DNA of 64,000 bases from Tridacna crocea (GCA_943736015.1 OX031071.1:30536619-30600618), one strand, 5' to 3'; positions 41,412-52,047 are shown, numbered from the stretch's first letter. A program made the numbers and translations. Notes: generated from the sequence alone by a model not told the origin.

Positions 41412-41822
41412 AATAATGTTAGTATTGTTACGGAGGATAGTGCCGACGCAGGACGAAACCCATCCCTGGTTTTTACGGGTCTGGAATAGTAGCCTTTTGA
41501 AAACACTGTGGGAAAAGGAGAAAATACTGGTAAACAGCATTTTCTCATTTTCCCACAATGTTATCTACTCTATCATAGACAGAAATCATCTTTTCAGCAA
41601 GAGTTGAATTTTCGTCTGCAAATGCTTTCAATTAGGTCTAGTCCAAAAGTTTGTCGTTTAGTTCTTTAACGTCCCCGGTGTATAGCAACACTACACGGGA
41701 CCTCGGTTTAACATCTCATCCGAAAGACTATTAGTAATTTTAGATGGCCAGCCGTGGGGAGCTAACCCACACCCTCATGATCACGAGTTCTATACTCTAC
41801 CAACTGATCTATGCAGGCTGGT
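41412..41822 (-). repeat. SINE-A split by a Pal-TTAA MITE
   Basis: SINE tail part 41412-41462 (TGTTAGTATTGTTACGGAGG...GACGAAACCCATC), then the MITE, then 41660-41822 (GTTCTTTAACGTCCCCGGTG...CTCTACCAACTGATCTATGC). Confidence 0.8.
41463..41659 (+). repeat. Pal-TTAA MITE lacking both ends, inside SINE-A
   Basis: Begins at CTGGTTTTTACGGGTCTGG and stops at AAAAGTTTGTCGTTT; both TTAA-bearing termini and about 12 SINE bases are missing, so the junctions do not look like simple TTAA transposition. Confidence 0.8.
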
Positions 41823-42118
41823 TTGTCAGAGTCTTCGAAGATTTGACCTGTCTTATATGACGCATCATTTCCCCGATATTGAGATGATTTTGGTAATACG
41901 CGCTATAAAGTAGCAATGGAGGAAATAGCTTTTATCAATTGATACGTTTGAGGAAAAATCAGGCCTGTTCTAGCTCCAGATTTCTCCAAACTGCTGAACT
42001 TCACAAGGTAGCGTTTTATTGAGTAAACATTTATTTTAGTTTGAAATTCAATGTAACGGTTGTCGCGTAGAAAAGTAGTCCGGTTTTGCCCCGAGGATGC
42101 CCAAATTAGATAGATAAG

Positions 42119-42672
42119 TATTTGTAGAATGCCATCTAGCGCGAGATAACGCAGTAGGTATGGCCTAGGACTGGAGAACGTGATGTTTACAGTCACTGAA
42201 GGATGTGGGTTTGATTCCAACAGCTGGCCACCCAAAATTATTAATAGTCTTTCGGATGAGACGGTAAAACGAGGTCCCGTGTGACGGTGCCATGCATCGA
42301 GCACGTAAAAGAACCAGGCGAAACTTAACCTATTACCAAACATGAAAAAAATTAGACTGGTCCAAATTGAAAGCAATTGCAGGCGAAATAATAAACGGAA
42401 CTCAAAAATTGAAATTTGTTTCCAGCAGAGTAGAATTTAAAACTGGGAGGAGAAAATGCTGGTTACCAGCATTTTCTCCTATTCCCACAATGTTTTCAAA
42501 AGGTTTCTATCTCAGGCTCGTAAAAACCAAGGATTGTTTGGTACTGAGTTGAGATGGGTTTCGTGTTGTACCTACACCATCCCCACTAACAATACTAACA
42601 GCCCTCGGTGGGGTGGGGTGGGGTGGGAGGGGCGTCGCCCATATTTGTAGAATGCCATCTAGCGGGAGATAA
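42119..42672 (+). repeat. SINE-A with long flanking duplication, split by a Pal-TTAA MITE
   Basis: A 31-bp direct repeat (TATTTGTAGAATGCCATCTA...) flanks the unit at 42119-42149 and 42642-42672 with one mismatch. Between are a head-truncated SINE-A (42150-42326, 42553-42641) and the MITE. The body has TTATTAATAGTCTTTCGGAT, CATGCATCGAGCACG and CATCCCCACTAACAATACTA. Confidence 0.85.
42327..42552 (-). repeat. Pal-TTAA MITE inside SINE-A
   Basis: TTAACCTATTACCAAACATG...TTGTTTGGTACTGAGTTGA. It entered between GGCGAAAC and GATGGGTTTCG of the SINE; the right TTAA has decayed to TTGA. Confidence 0.85.
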
Positions 42673-42674
42673 TG

Positions 42675-43075
42675 AATGGAAACTGAGAATCCATCCAATA
42701 GAAGAAAAACATTTCTAGTTCGGGAGAGAGTTTTTTAACTGTATTTGAGACCTTTATTAGTCTCTCATTGGACCTACTAAGTTGACAATTTGTGCATCTC
42801 ATTCATTAGGCCTAACCGATTCGGAATGGAAATTTTGGACATAATCAAAAGTGAGGTGTTTTGACAGTGGGACGTATTTATCCCAGTGTACGGCATGAAG
42901 AAAATATCCCGTGATACTATTATTTTTCACAGATTTTATCGATAGATTCTTTTGACAAGTCCAAATATAGATCTAATAGACTTTCAACAGTATGATACTG
43001 GACTTTTTGCACTACAACTAGTGCGCATGCGCGTAAAGCGGACTTATGGGATCGCATTTCCTTGGCAACGAACGG
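42675..43075. other. Nothing recognised
   Basis: Unique sequence with a CpG-bearing GTGCGCATGCGCGTAAA patch at about 43021. Confidence 0.35.
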
Positions 43076-43077
43076 CG

Positions 43078-43294
43078 TCCTCTGTGAATGAATGTCAACA
43101 ATGGAAGCCGTCCTTCTGCAGTAAGAGGTTCTTACCAAGTCTTGTCACTAGATTTTTTTCTGCCAATACTTTGACAAACGAGTTAGAAGTGATTACGTGA
43201 TTTGGACATAATCGATCAGATTATAACCTTGAAAGGTAAAGTACATAGCTTATATTTAGTCTTGAATCGATTTCAGTACCCGGAAGTAAATTGT
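43078..43294 (+). repeat. Direct repeat D1, copy 1 (promoter-like)
   Basis: Matches 48284-48508 over about 220 bp (AATGTCAACAATGG, AACGAGTTAGAAGTGATTAC, ACCTTGAAAGGTAAAGTACA), with ACCCGGAAGTAAATT (ETS-type motif) near its end. Confidence 0.85.
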
Positions 43295-44100
43295 AGGGGC
43301 CTTTGACGCAATTTGTCATATGTTGTTCAATAGAATGAGGTGCGGAATCGCTAGCGAGAGATCTCGGGGCCATAATTTCTTCAAACTGAAGTAGCTGGTG
43401 ATCAATCAATTCAGTTCAGATGGAAACGACCGTAATACGAGAGGTTAGATGTAGGTACGGAATCGGCCGAGTTGCACGACGAGTGAATTCAGAGGTCACC
43501 ATACGGTATACTGTGTTCTCCTTTCTCCGTTCACCTAAGCGTAAATAAGCTCACAAAATTCACATTTTCGGTCAAGGAATCAAAATTTTCGTGTAATGAT
43601 CAAATATGAAATCTGAATCAAACTTGTAACTGAAAAAAGTCACTTTAACTTGCATCAAAAGGTTCGATCCGAGGATTTTTTCAAACCTTCCTTGCCAACC
43701 TGGGTAGTATGGCCACTTTCTCATTTTTCCATTCATTTGATTGAAAGTCGAGGCTGGTCGCTAAAGATTGGTGACTATTCTACACTCTAGTTCAGACGGA
43801 CTAGCTTATTCATAATAAAGGGTAAACACAACCCATTTAAGCATATTTAATGTTAAAAAAACATTGACAATTTGCTTCTTATTGTATTTAATGAAACATT
43901 TTCTTTGAAACTGTGAAAATTACTTTCTTTTGTTGCATTTTTGCGTCTAATTTGATAGAAAAATACCATCGGTGTAGGATAGGATGCTATGCATAATATC
44001 TAACAGAGTAGAATAGAACCAGGGTGGAACAAAACGTCATGAGCGCTTATTCCTTCCGCTTTAGTACATGAACGGAGAAGCGAGAATGAACGGAGAAATG
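43295..44100. other. Nothing recognised
   Basis: Unique sequence; no exon or repeat family recognised. Confidence 0.35.
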
Positions 44101-44309
44101 AGAAAAGGCCATACATAGAAATACCGAAATTGACCGAAATGGATTAAAACGGACCGGAATGGACTTAAAGTAACGATATAAACTCTTTTGGCATTACTTC
44201 AGTTATTTGACAAAACTCATGTAAAGGAAGGGAAAACAAACGGAACGGACCAGAACAGACCTTAAGAAATACATGTATATGGACTTGTCAACCAGTGAGA
44301 AACTCCGAG

Positions 44310-44400
44310 ACATGCCCAAAAAAACATAAAAATATTTCGGATATTTGAGTCTTGTACAAGAATTTAGTCCCTTCCCGATGTTCCCATTGTTTTCTAAGTT
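44310..44400 (+). repeat. Short direct repeat shared with 47790-47880
   Basis: AATATTTCGGATATTTGAGT and GAATTTAGTCCCTTCCC match TTTGCGGTATTTGATACT and AAATTTGGTCCCTTCCC at the second site. CCGGAATGGACT / GTCCATTCCGGTATTTC motifs also recur inverted at about 44110-44160, 45025-45045 and 48220-48280. Confidence 0.55.
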
Positions 44401-45493
44401 CAAAGGTTAGCTTTAGTCTCAGTAATGACATGCCCTGGTGATCTTTTTCATATTTGGACATGCACTGTACACCGTACCGTCTCAAGTCCATCGTAAATTT
44501 TCTGGTAGCAAATAGAGGGCTATACCGACTTTCGGTTTCGTGGGTTTTATATGTATTGCAGTGAAATGCAATTAAATTTTAGCACAAACTTGACCAAAAA
44601 CAAATTGTTAAACCATTCATTACATTTAAAAAGCTTGTAGAAGTCATTTACAACATGTTTATCACTGAAAAATCAGGGACAAAATTTATCGTGCGTGGCG
44701 GCCATTTTTAATGTTTTCGGGAACGTAAACAGCTTGAATCACTGATGAAATGCACGGTATTTTTTCACGATCAGCGTTTGAATTGAAAATATTTGTATTT
44801 CAAATAAAAGAATATTGAATACACAAGCCACAGGTATGTTTAAATCCTAGTTTTGTGCTATATTTGGGAAATTATAAGAGTTCAAACTTGCGCACAAAAT
44901 CTGTGGGGAACTTTCAACTGATTTTGTCCTGATTGTCTCTGTACCCAGAGGCGACCAGTCGAAAAGTAACATCGCCTTTGGGGACAGTTATCTGTACTAA
45001 GGTTAGCTTCTGCTGTACATTCAGGTCCATTCCGGTATTTCTATACTCCAGGATCCGGGATCTTTTTTAATTTCCTGACAGTTCTCACAATTCTACCCCT
45101 GATATTGGTATCCAGTCGTTTCAACACCCGGTCATTTCGACACCCAGTCAGTTTGATACCTTTTGGTCATTTCGACAACTATTTTGGTCATTTTGACCTC
45201 TATTGTGGTCATTTCGATCTATATTTTGGTCATTTCGACACCGAAAAGTTTGTTTTTTTTTTGCAAAATTTGGTTGTTTCGACACCTGTTCATTTGCAGA
45301 GTCAAAAATTTGTTTATAAATACATAGAGTTGTTTGGTGTGTGGCAGCATCAAACATGTAAAACAGGTTAATCAAAAATAACTATGCAGAAATTTTATTA
45401 TTTTTTCCCTCTACTGAATTAAACTACAGAAATCAATATCTGACCACATGAACTATTCTGTCCATCTTTCATCTACTGAACTCTTCATCTCCT

Positions 45494-45725
45494 TTAACCG
45501 TTACCACACAATCCCATGTTGTAATGGTCGACCCTCAGGTACAAGCCTTTTGATCAATTTATAAAAATAACCAACATATTATCCTTTCCACACAATGTTT
45601 TCAACCATATCAAAGGAAACTTCCATTACATTGAGTTACATTGAAGTTTTTGTCTGCAAATGCTTTCAAGTAACACATGCAGAAGTTGTTGTTGTGATCG
45701 AGTCAAAATTTTTTGTTGTTTGTTG
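45494..45725 (+). repeat. Pal-TTAA MITE, diverged
   Basis: TTAACCGTTACCACACAATC at the left, TTTTGTCTGCAAATGCTTTC inside, core mostly lost. Confidence 0.7.
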
Positions 45726-45773
45726 TGTTCTCTTATAGACAATCAACCGCCATATTAGTTTCAGTGGAAAATG

Positions 45774-46018
45774 ATTGATTGAATTTGCGTTTATTTATCG
45801 TCGCCACCGGTTTCCCATCTGGGCGACACGCGCTGAAGGCTGTTAGTATCCAAAGTTATGCCTGATTCTTTAATATACACGGTGTATAGCACCGTCACAC
45901 GGTACTTCGGTGTAACTTCTCATCCGAAAGAATATTAGTAGATGGCCAGCCCTGAGGATCGAAGCCACGCCCTCATGATCACAAGTCATACGCTCTACCA
46001 ACTGAGCTATACAAAGTT
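45774..46018 (-). repeat. SINE-A, full minus-strand copy
   Basis: Tail TTGAATTTGCGTTTATTTAT...CACCGGTTTCCC, body ACACGGTGTATAGCACCGTC, ATCCGAAAGAATATTAGTAG, head CTCTACCAACTGAGCTATAC. Confidence 0.85.
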
Positions 46019-46626
46019 TGAAAAAGGTTATGCAACCACAGCTCGCGGCTGGTGAGATTCGAGATCGGACTTCACTCAGTGTGCATTCTGATTCTGATTC
46101 AACGCCAGCCGTTATAGAGGCTAAGTAGTTGATAACCGATTAAAGCTGCGGTAGATCTTAATTATTAGAAACATACAAAAAGGAGCAAATTCATTTTGTT
46201 TGACATTAGGTGTGCTTACAAAATACACCTTCATTTTAAAAAGGGGGGGTATGAAGAGAGAGAGAGAGGGGGGGTCACTGTATTGTTTAATATGCAGAAC
46301 TTTACGTTATTTTTTGACTCTGTGAGATTTTGATGGCAATGTTGTTTCTTAAGAAAAAGATGTTTCATTGTGTCCGTGCGATAAGTGGCCTTGATTAGGC
46401 TTACGGGATGTTCAGAGGTTGAAACTACTTTTTGGAAAACATTGAGGCAATATTCACTCATTAGTTAAAACAAATCAGGACCGAGCTTAATTAGCTCAAT
46501 CGCTTGCGCACATGACATAAAAGCCTCTCGGACTGTGGGTAGCTGGATAGGACACAGGCTCGACCTATTTCTTACGCAGGAACTGAATTAATTCCTCTAT
46601 CACATCTGACTACTATTGCGATGATG

Positions 46627-46987
46627 GTTACATGGAAACTCAGCTTGTGGCCTAGAATGAATATTGTGCGACGTAAAGCCCTCAACCCTCAACAATACCG
46701 ACTTTTAACAACGGCGGTTACATGGAAACTCAGCTTGTGGCCTAGAATGAATATTGTGTGACGTAAAGCCCTCAACCCTTTACTACACAATACCGACTTT
46801 TGACAATGGCGGGGAAAAAGCCTTTTGAAATCATTGTGGGAAAAGGAGAAAATGCTGATAATCAGCAACTAACAATGTTTTCTACATTTTCAAAGAACAA
46901 GGTACATTTTGAGTCATGCTGAAATTGTCGTCTGCAAGTACTTTCTATCTGGACAAAGCTAACCTTTTATCGTCTTGTAAAGGGTTA
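46627..46987 (+). repeat. 92-bp tandem duplication running into a Pal-TTAA MITE
   Basis: GGTTACATGGAAACTCAGCT...AATACCGACTTTT occurs at 46627-46718 and 46719-46810. The duplicated unit includes the left end of the MITE that continues to 46987 (TTGTAAAGGGTTAA), so the duplication post-dates that insertion. Confidence 0.8.
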
Positions 46988-47149
46988 AGAAAAGCACAGA
47001 TTTGTGTAAGGGTCGCCTCCAAATAACTGAAATTATGATGAAAAAGAAGTCAAAGTCAGGTATCAGATATTTATGGGACTCTGACCATTGCATTTTTTTA
47101 AGTATAAAAGTTGGGCGGAGCACTGGTAAAATGATCTTTAGAACGACAT

Positions 47150-47290
47150 AGATAGGTGCACTGGTCGCAGCAAAAACATGGATACAGAAAGCAGAACATT
47201 GATAAACACAGCAATTAAACTGTCTAGGAAAGCATGGATTGTTTTGCTGTCCGCCACAAACCAATCGATTGATCGATCAATCAATCAATC
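47150..47290 (+). repeat. SINE-C-like fragment
   Basis: GATAGGTGCACTGG and GGAAAGCATGGATTGTTTTG followed by ATCGATCAATCAATCAATC. Confidence 0.45.
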
Positions 47291-47887
47291 AATACCAAGA
47301 ATAGAACATTAAAAAACAAATAAGTTTATCTAGGTAATGGGATATAACGGCAAAAAAATTGACATTCCGCTTTCGAATTCGACATTGCCGATTACTTTTG
47401 CCCATTATTTGAATCGATATACATGTAAAACAATACAAAAACACATGTTTTAATCACGCTCATTAAAAAAAACTGAAATCCGACAAAGTAAACATTTTAA
47501 AGTAGTTTTATTTTGTTATCTCATCTATAAATAACACTCGGAAAAAAAAAATCGGGCGTCGAAACGACCAAACTTTGCAAAAAAATTTCACCGGGGGTCG
47601 AAATGACCAAAAAGTGTCGAATTGACCGGGTGTCCAAATGACCGGCTGTCGAAATGAGTCATTCATGATATTTAATGTTTCTGATTAGTTATGCCGGTTC
47701 TCGATTTTCTTGGTTCTTAAGTCGAGGGCCTTTGAGGGTCCTTGCAGGTCCATACCGTATTTTCCATTAAATTTAGTTCTGGTTCATTTTGATGATTCAA
47801 ATTTGCGGTATTTGATACTTCTGATATAAATTTGGTCCCTTCCCAACGTTCCCGTTTTTTTTTTTTTCGAATTCATAGAATCGTCTT

Positions 47888-48116
47888 TTAACCCTTTACT
47901 CCGTAGATACTCATTTCTACGCATTGCTTGTAGGAGCCTTTGGAAAACATTGTGGCAAAGGGTGAAATTGCTCGTGACGAGCAATTTTACCTTTTGCCAC
48001 AATGTTTTGTACACTATCAAAAGGTGTCATATACACATAAGAAATGGCTTCATCTTTGCTGTTATTTAGGGTCAATTAGAGATATCATAGAAATGCCTTA
48101 TGGGGTAAAGGGTTAA
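47888..48116 (+). repeat. Pal-TTAA variant with a different hairpin
   Basis: Both TTAA present and end motif CCCTTTACTCC...GGGTAAAGGG, but the core is GGAAAACATTGTGGCAAAGG-GTGAAATTGCTCGTGA and its complement. The side sequence (AAATGGCTTCATCTTTGCTG) differs too. A distinct subfamily. Confidence 0.9.
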
Positions 48117-48283
48117 GTAGGGCCTGTTCATATCTTCCACGTTTTCCTTACTCCTAGAAAAGATCGTTTTCTTTTTCCATTCATTTCATGTTGTAGCATT
48201 TTTCATAGTATCTTACCTCTATACCGGTCCATTCTGGTACGTTCCGGTTTGTTCCGGTCCATATCGGTATTTCCATGATACAC

Positions 48284-48508
48284 CCTCTGTTAATGAATGT
48301 CAACAATGGATGCCGGCCTTCTGTTGTACGAAGTTCTTACCGAGTCCTGCCGCTAGATTATTTTCCTGTCAATTATAACAAACGAGTTAGAAGTGATTAC
48401 GTGATTTGGACATAGTTAATCCATCAGATTATAGCCTTGAAAGGTAAAGTACATAGCTAATATGTAACCCTGAATCGATTTCATTACCCGGAAGTAAATT
48501 ATACTAGT
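48284..48508 (+). repeat. Direct repeat D1, copy 2 (promoter-like)
   Basis: Second copy of 43078-43294, about 80-85 percent alike, including ACCCGGAAGTAAATTA. Confidence 0.85.
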
Positions 48509-48620
48509 TAGTTAAAATTGGGATGAAAGTGTAGGAAGTCTTTATATTTTGGGGCAAATGACGTGCATCAGAATGATGCCTTGGAATGTAAACTAGATAC
48601 ATATCTACACAGGGTATGTT

Positions 48621-49074
48621 TCACGGCGGGGAATCACGTGACACAACAACAAAAACAATGACCGACATTTGAAGAAATTCCCCCACTTCAGGTAAGAAAA
48701 TCTTCAATAATTCCGTTAATACATGACCGATTGGAATTTGGTTTGAAGCAGAGAAGGCGGAAGGACTCCAGGGATTTGCTTGATGTGTTAGATTTTTTAA
48801 ACAACACCTGATAAAAAAGTTATTGTCGAGCAAACAAATTATCCAGGGTAAAAAATGTGTTTGCTCGTCAGTAACATTTTCATCAGGTGTTGTTTAAAAA
48901 ATCTAACACATCAAGCAAATCCCTGGAGTCCTTCCGCCTTCTCTGCTTCAAACCAAATTCCAATCGGTCATGTATTAACGGAATTATTGAAGATTTTCTT
49001 ACCTCAAGTTGCGGAATGTTTTCAAATGTCGGGTCATTTTTGTTGTTGTTGTGTCACGTGATTCCCCGCCGTGA
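48621..49074. repeat. Large foldback (arms about 218 bp)
   Basis: 48621-48838 and 48852-49074 are near-perfect complements: TCACGGCGGGGAATCACGTG, CAGGTAAGAAAATCTTCAAT, CGGAAGGACTCCAGGGATTT and TAAACAACACCTGAT in the left arm. The two arms give the same peptide frame on opposite strands. The arm includes an E-box CACGTG and an ATG followed by a GTAAGA donor, like a promoter plus first exon. Confidence 0.9.
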
Positions 49075-49076
49075 TG

Positions 49077-49630
49077 TTTACTGGTACCTTCAGTCTGAAG
49101 GTGTCTGCTCCGATGCTATTTTTGTTACTGTTCTTGCAAAAGGTATGCAGGTTTCCATAACTGGATTGAAAATTCATATTTTTATCTACTCCAGCAGGGT
49201 AAGTAGGTGCCAAAGTTTCTAGCCCTGTAGAGTTTTTCACTCCAAATTCATATCATGGACGACTGTTATCTGCAAATGCTTTCAACTTGGACAGTTCTAA
49301 CATTTTGTTGTGCGGTAAAGGGTTAAGTGCAGGATGACATGGTCATGGCTTTGAAAATAGCTCTGTGAAAAAGCAGCCAGTACAGTGACAAAATTTGAGG
49401 CTAGTCCAAATTGAAAGTATTTGCAGGCAACAAAATAAATATGATTCAAAAGTTTAAAACCGCTTTTGAAGGGTAGAAAACATTGTGGGAAAAGGAGAAA
49501 TTGCTTCTTTCTCAGAGTCGTTAGAAGTCAGGATTGTGTGGTAAGGGGTTAAAATTTTTGGGTGATGGTGCAAAGACCAGTCACAAAAATAGCATCGGAG
49601 CAGACACCTTCAGACTGAAGGTAGTTTACT
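49077..49630. repeat. Outer inverted repeat beside the foldback
   Basis: 49077-49140 (TTTACTGGTACCTTCAGTCT...GCTCCGATGCTATTTTTGT) is complementary to 49566-49630. Pal-TTAA pieces lie between, at 49245-49328 (plus) and 49395-49552 (minus, core deleted). Confidence 0.8.
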
Positions 49631-49639
49631 GGTATTTTC

Positions 49640-50410
49640 ATTCTCGGTATTTTGTTGTTAAAGTCCTGGCCTCCTACCTTCAGTTTGATGTTATTTATCA
49701 ATACGGCATGATATGATCGGATGTACAAAAAGAGTACAAATGTTGAAGACTCTTCTGCTGAGGGCAAACTGATCTAACTGCAATCTGTGAGAGCTTTTAC
49801 TTCCAGTGCTACAACACTAATACATGTACTAGCTGATGTGATCTTATAACATTGAAGTTTTATGACTGAATTTCAACATCCGCTAAATATACAAACAACA
49901 CTCGTCAAAACTCTGCCAATTCCGTAAGAATGTTTAACTTAATCAACAGATCACTCGGATTTTCCAGATTAATATGGACAGCAGACGACTAGAAGATGTG
50001 CTTACATAATCTCATGCGCCTTGATCTTTCTTGTTACAGTCATTTGTCCTTGAGCAGAGAAAAAAAAGAAATGTAATGCAGCTGGGTTTTTACGGAAATA
50101 TTGCTTTAAGATAATTTGAACATTCAGATTGTTTTGCCTTAGCGCAAACTGGTGTACTTGCGTATATGCACCTGTAAACAGCTGTAAGGTTAAAATAGTA
50201 TTCATCTGCTGGTCGTTTATTGTTAGCGAGGTGAAGCTATGAGGGACAAAAGATGTAGAGATGTGCAAGGGATATGACCCTAGCGGACAGGTCTTTGCTT
50301 ACACATTTTAAGAATGAACTGGTTGTCTCACTTTTGCAATCTTAGTAACCAGACTGTCCATTCACAATACTGACCTGTATAGATCTGATTAGGCATCCTT
50401 CACCCTAGGA
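49640..50410. other. Nothing recognised
   Basis: Unique sequence without exon signals I can support. Confidence 0.35.
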
Positions 50411-50415
50411 TGTAT

Positions 50416-50546
50416 TAACCCTTGGGGTGCTAAGCGCTACTTTATGACCCTTTGTGGACAGTGTAGATCAAGATCAGACTACATACTACATACACACTAC
50501 ATACACACTACATGCAGTCTGATTTTCGATCTATACTGTGCGATGA
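50416..50546 (+). repeat. GATCAAGATCAGACTG element, copy with microsatellite centre
   Basis: TTAACCCTTGGGGTGCTAAG, GTGTAGATCAAGATCAGACT, then ACTACATACACACTACATAC repeats, then GCAGTCTGATTTTCGATCTA. Confidence 0.8.
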
Positions 50547-50802
50547 GGATTTTTTTTCTTGTCCCAAAAATACCTGTGAACAGCAACTTGTAAAAACTTT
50601 GGGTTTTTCTGTAGCTTGAAAATTTATTTTTATTCTTTCTGCAGGTTAAGGATTAAATCGTTTTCATTTCCCCTCTTCTCCATCCATGTTTCATCTTGAT
50701 GATATTCTAAAAACTTTAAATCAATCTCCCACTTTTAAAAGGTATAATTTACATTCAAATACAATTCTACACCTTCTTGTTTACCCATGGCTGTTACTGA
50801 GC

Positions 50803-51020
50803 CTTTAAGCCTTCAACAAATGACAATATTTTAGACTCGTCCACTTGTGGATGACAAGATAAAAGTGGGTCTTTTTATAGATGTGTCTTGTTTAGGGTAG
50901 AAAACATTGTGGGTAAAGAAGAAAATACTGCATACCAGCATTTTCTCCTTTCTTCTCAATGTTTTTGAAAGCCTTTCTTTATAGAGTTATCAGAACTTTG
51001 TACTGTGTGGCAAAGGATTA
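50803..51020 (-). repeat. Pal-TTAA MITE
   Basis: TTAAGCCTTCAACAAATGAC...GTGTGGCAAAGGATTA; core at 50900-50965. Confidence 0.85.
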
Positions 51021-51021
51021 T

Positions 51022-51232
51022 ATGTTTACCAAACAATCCCAAGGTTTAATGATCCTTGGAAAGAAGCCTTTTGAAAACATTGTGGGAAAAGGACAAAATT
51101 TCTCCTTTTCCTACAATGTTTTCTACCCAATGAAAGAAAAGTTGCACCATTTAAGCCACATTGAAATTGTCATCTGCAAAATTAATACTTTCAATTTAGA
51201 AAAAAACAAAATTTTGTCATCTAGAGGAAATT
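51022..51232 (+). repeat. Pal-TTAA MITE with shortened core
   Basis: GTTTACCAAACAATCCCAAG...TTTTGTCATCTAGAGG; the GCTGGTAACCAGC centre is deleted. Confidence 0.8.
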
Positions 51233-51361
51233 ATAGTTTCAATGGTGATAGAACATTATTGGAAAAGAATGAGTACTTTGCAGTAGGCAAATGCTTATTT
51301 CTCTATAATGTGACAGTTTTCACGGTGGCATAAAAAGCCAATTTCCTTGGTAAATGCCAAG

Positions 51362-51586
51362 TTAACCCATTACCACACAATTACCTACTTTTGACAACCC
51401 TGAGAAAGAAGCCTTTAGAAAACATTGTGGGAAAATGAGTAAATGTGGATAACCAGCATTTTCTTTTTTTCCCACAATGTTTTCTACCTTTCACAAAGCA
51501 CATTTCAAAATTCCAGTCTTATTTTGTTGTCTACAAATGCGTTGGATTTGGACAAGCCTAAAATCTTGTCGTATGGTAATGAGTTA
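51362..51586 (+). repeat. Pal-TTAA MITE
   Basis: TTAACCCATTACCACACAAT...GTATGGTAATGAGTTAA; complete. A half-core fragment follows at 51684-51760. Confidence 0.9.
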
Positions 51587-51803
51587 ATATATTTAACCCA
51601 AATGAAAAAAAATACACTTGTCCAATGCAGTTGGGGACGGCAATTTAAAAGCGGCTTGAACGATGGAATTTCTCTTTGATTTGATAGAAATTATTGTGGG
51701 AAAAGGATAAAACATTGGCTTCCTGTATTTTCTCCTTTTCACAAAATGTATTCTAAAGGCCGTTATATACATGTATAAGGTTTGGTAAAAATCAGTTTTA
51801 TGT

Positions 51804-52033
51804 TTAACCCTTTCCCACACAATCCCTACTTTTGACGACCCTGAGAAAGAAGCCTTTGGAAAACATTGGGGGAATAGGAGAAAATGCATGCTGGTAACCA
51901 GCATTTTCTCCTTTTCCCACAATGTTTTCTTCCCCTCATAAAACAAATTTCAAATTTTCAGCCTCTTTCATTTTGTCTGCAAATGGTTTTGATTTGGACA
52001 AGCCTAAAATATTGTTGTTTGGTAATGAGTTAA
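51804..52033 (+). repeat. Pal-TTAA MITE upstream of the TRIM-like gene
   Basis: TTAACCCTTTCCCACACAAT...TTTGGTAATGAGTTAA; complete. It ends about 30 bases before the splice acceptor of the TRIM coding exon. Confidence 0.9.
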
Positions 52034-52047
52034 ATGTTAATGTTTGT

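Larger units (their letters stand above)
45107..47665. mobile_element. DNA transposon-like element with GGTCATTTCGACA ends, 2.56 kb
   Basis: The left end carries several copies of CGGTCATTTCGACACC (45112-45290). The right end carries the complement TGTCGAAATGACC in several copies (47548-47660), giving imperfect inverted ends of over 100 bp. TGATATT occurs immediately outside both ends (candidate 7-bp duplication). No long frame; the interior holds Pal-TTAA copies and a SINE-A. Superfamily unknown. Confidence 0.7.

Noticed and set aside
41903-42376. A 157-aa minus-strand open frame
   Set aside because: It runs through SINE-A and Pal-TTAA sequence, with no protein-like conservation; a chance frame.
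45105-45371. Open frame with repeated GHFD residues
   Set aside because: Produced by the tandem GGTCATTTCGACA motif at the end of the 45107-47665 element.
43078-48508. D1 direct repeats as LTRs of an old LTR element
   Set aside because: No TG...CA ends, no coding remnants of a retroelement between them, and the order of internal repeats does not fit.
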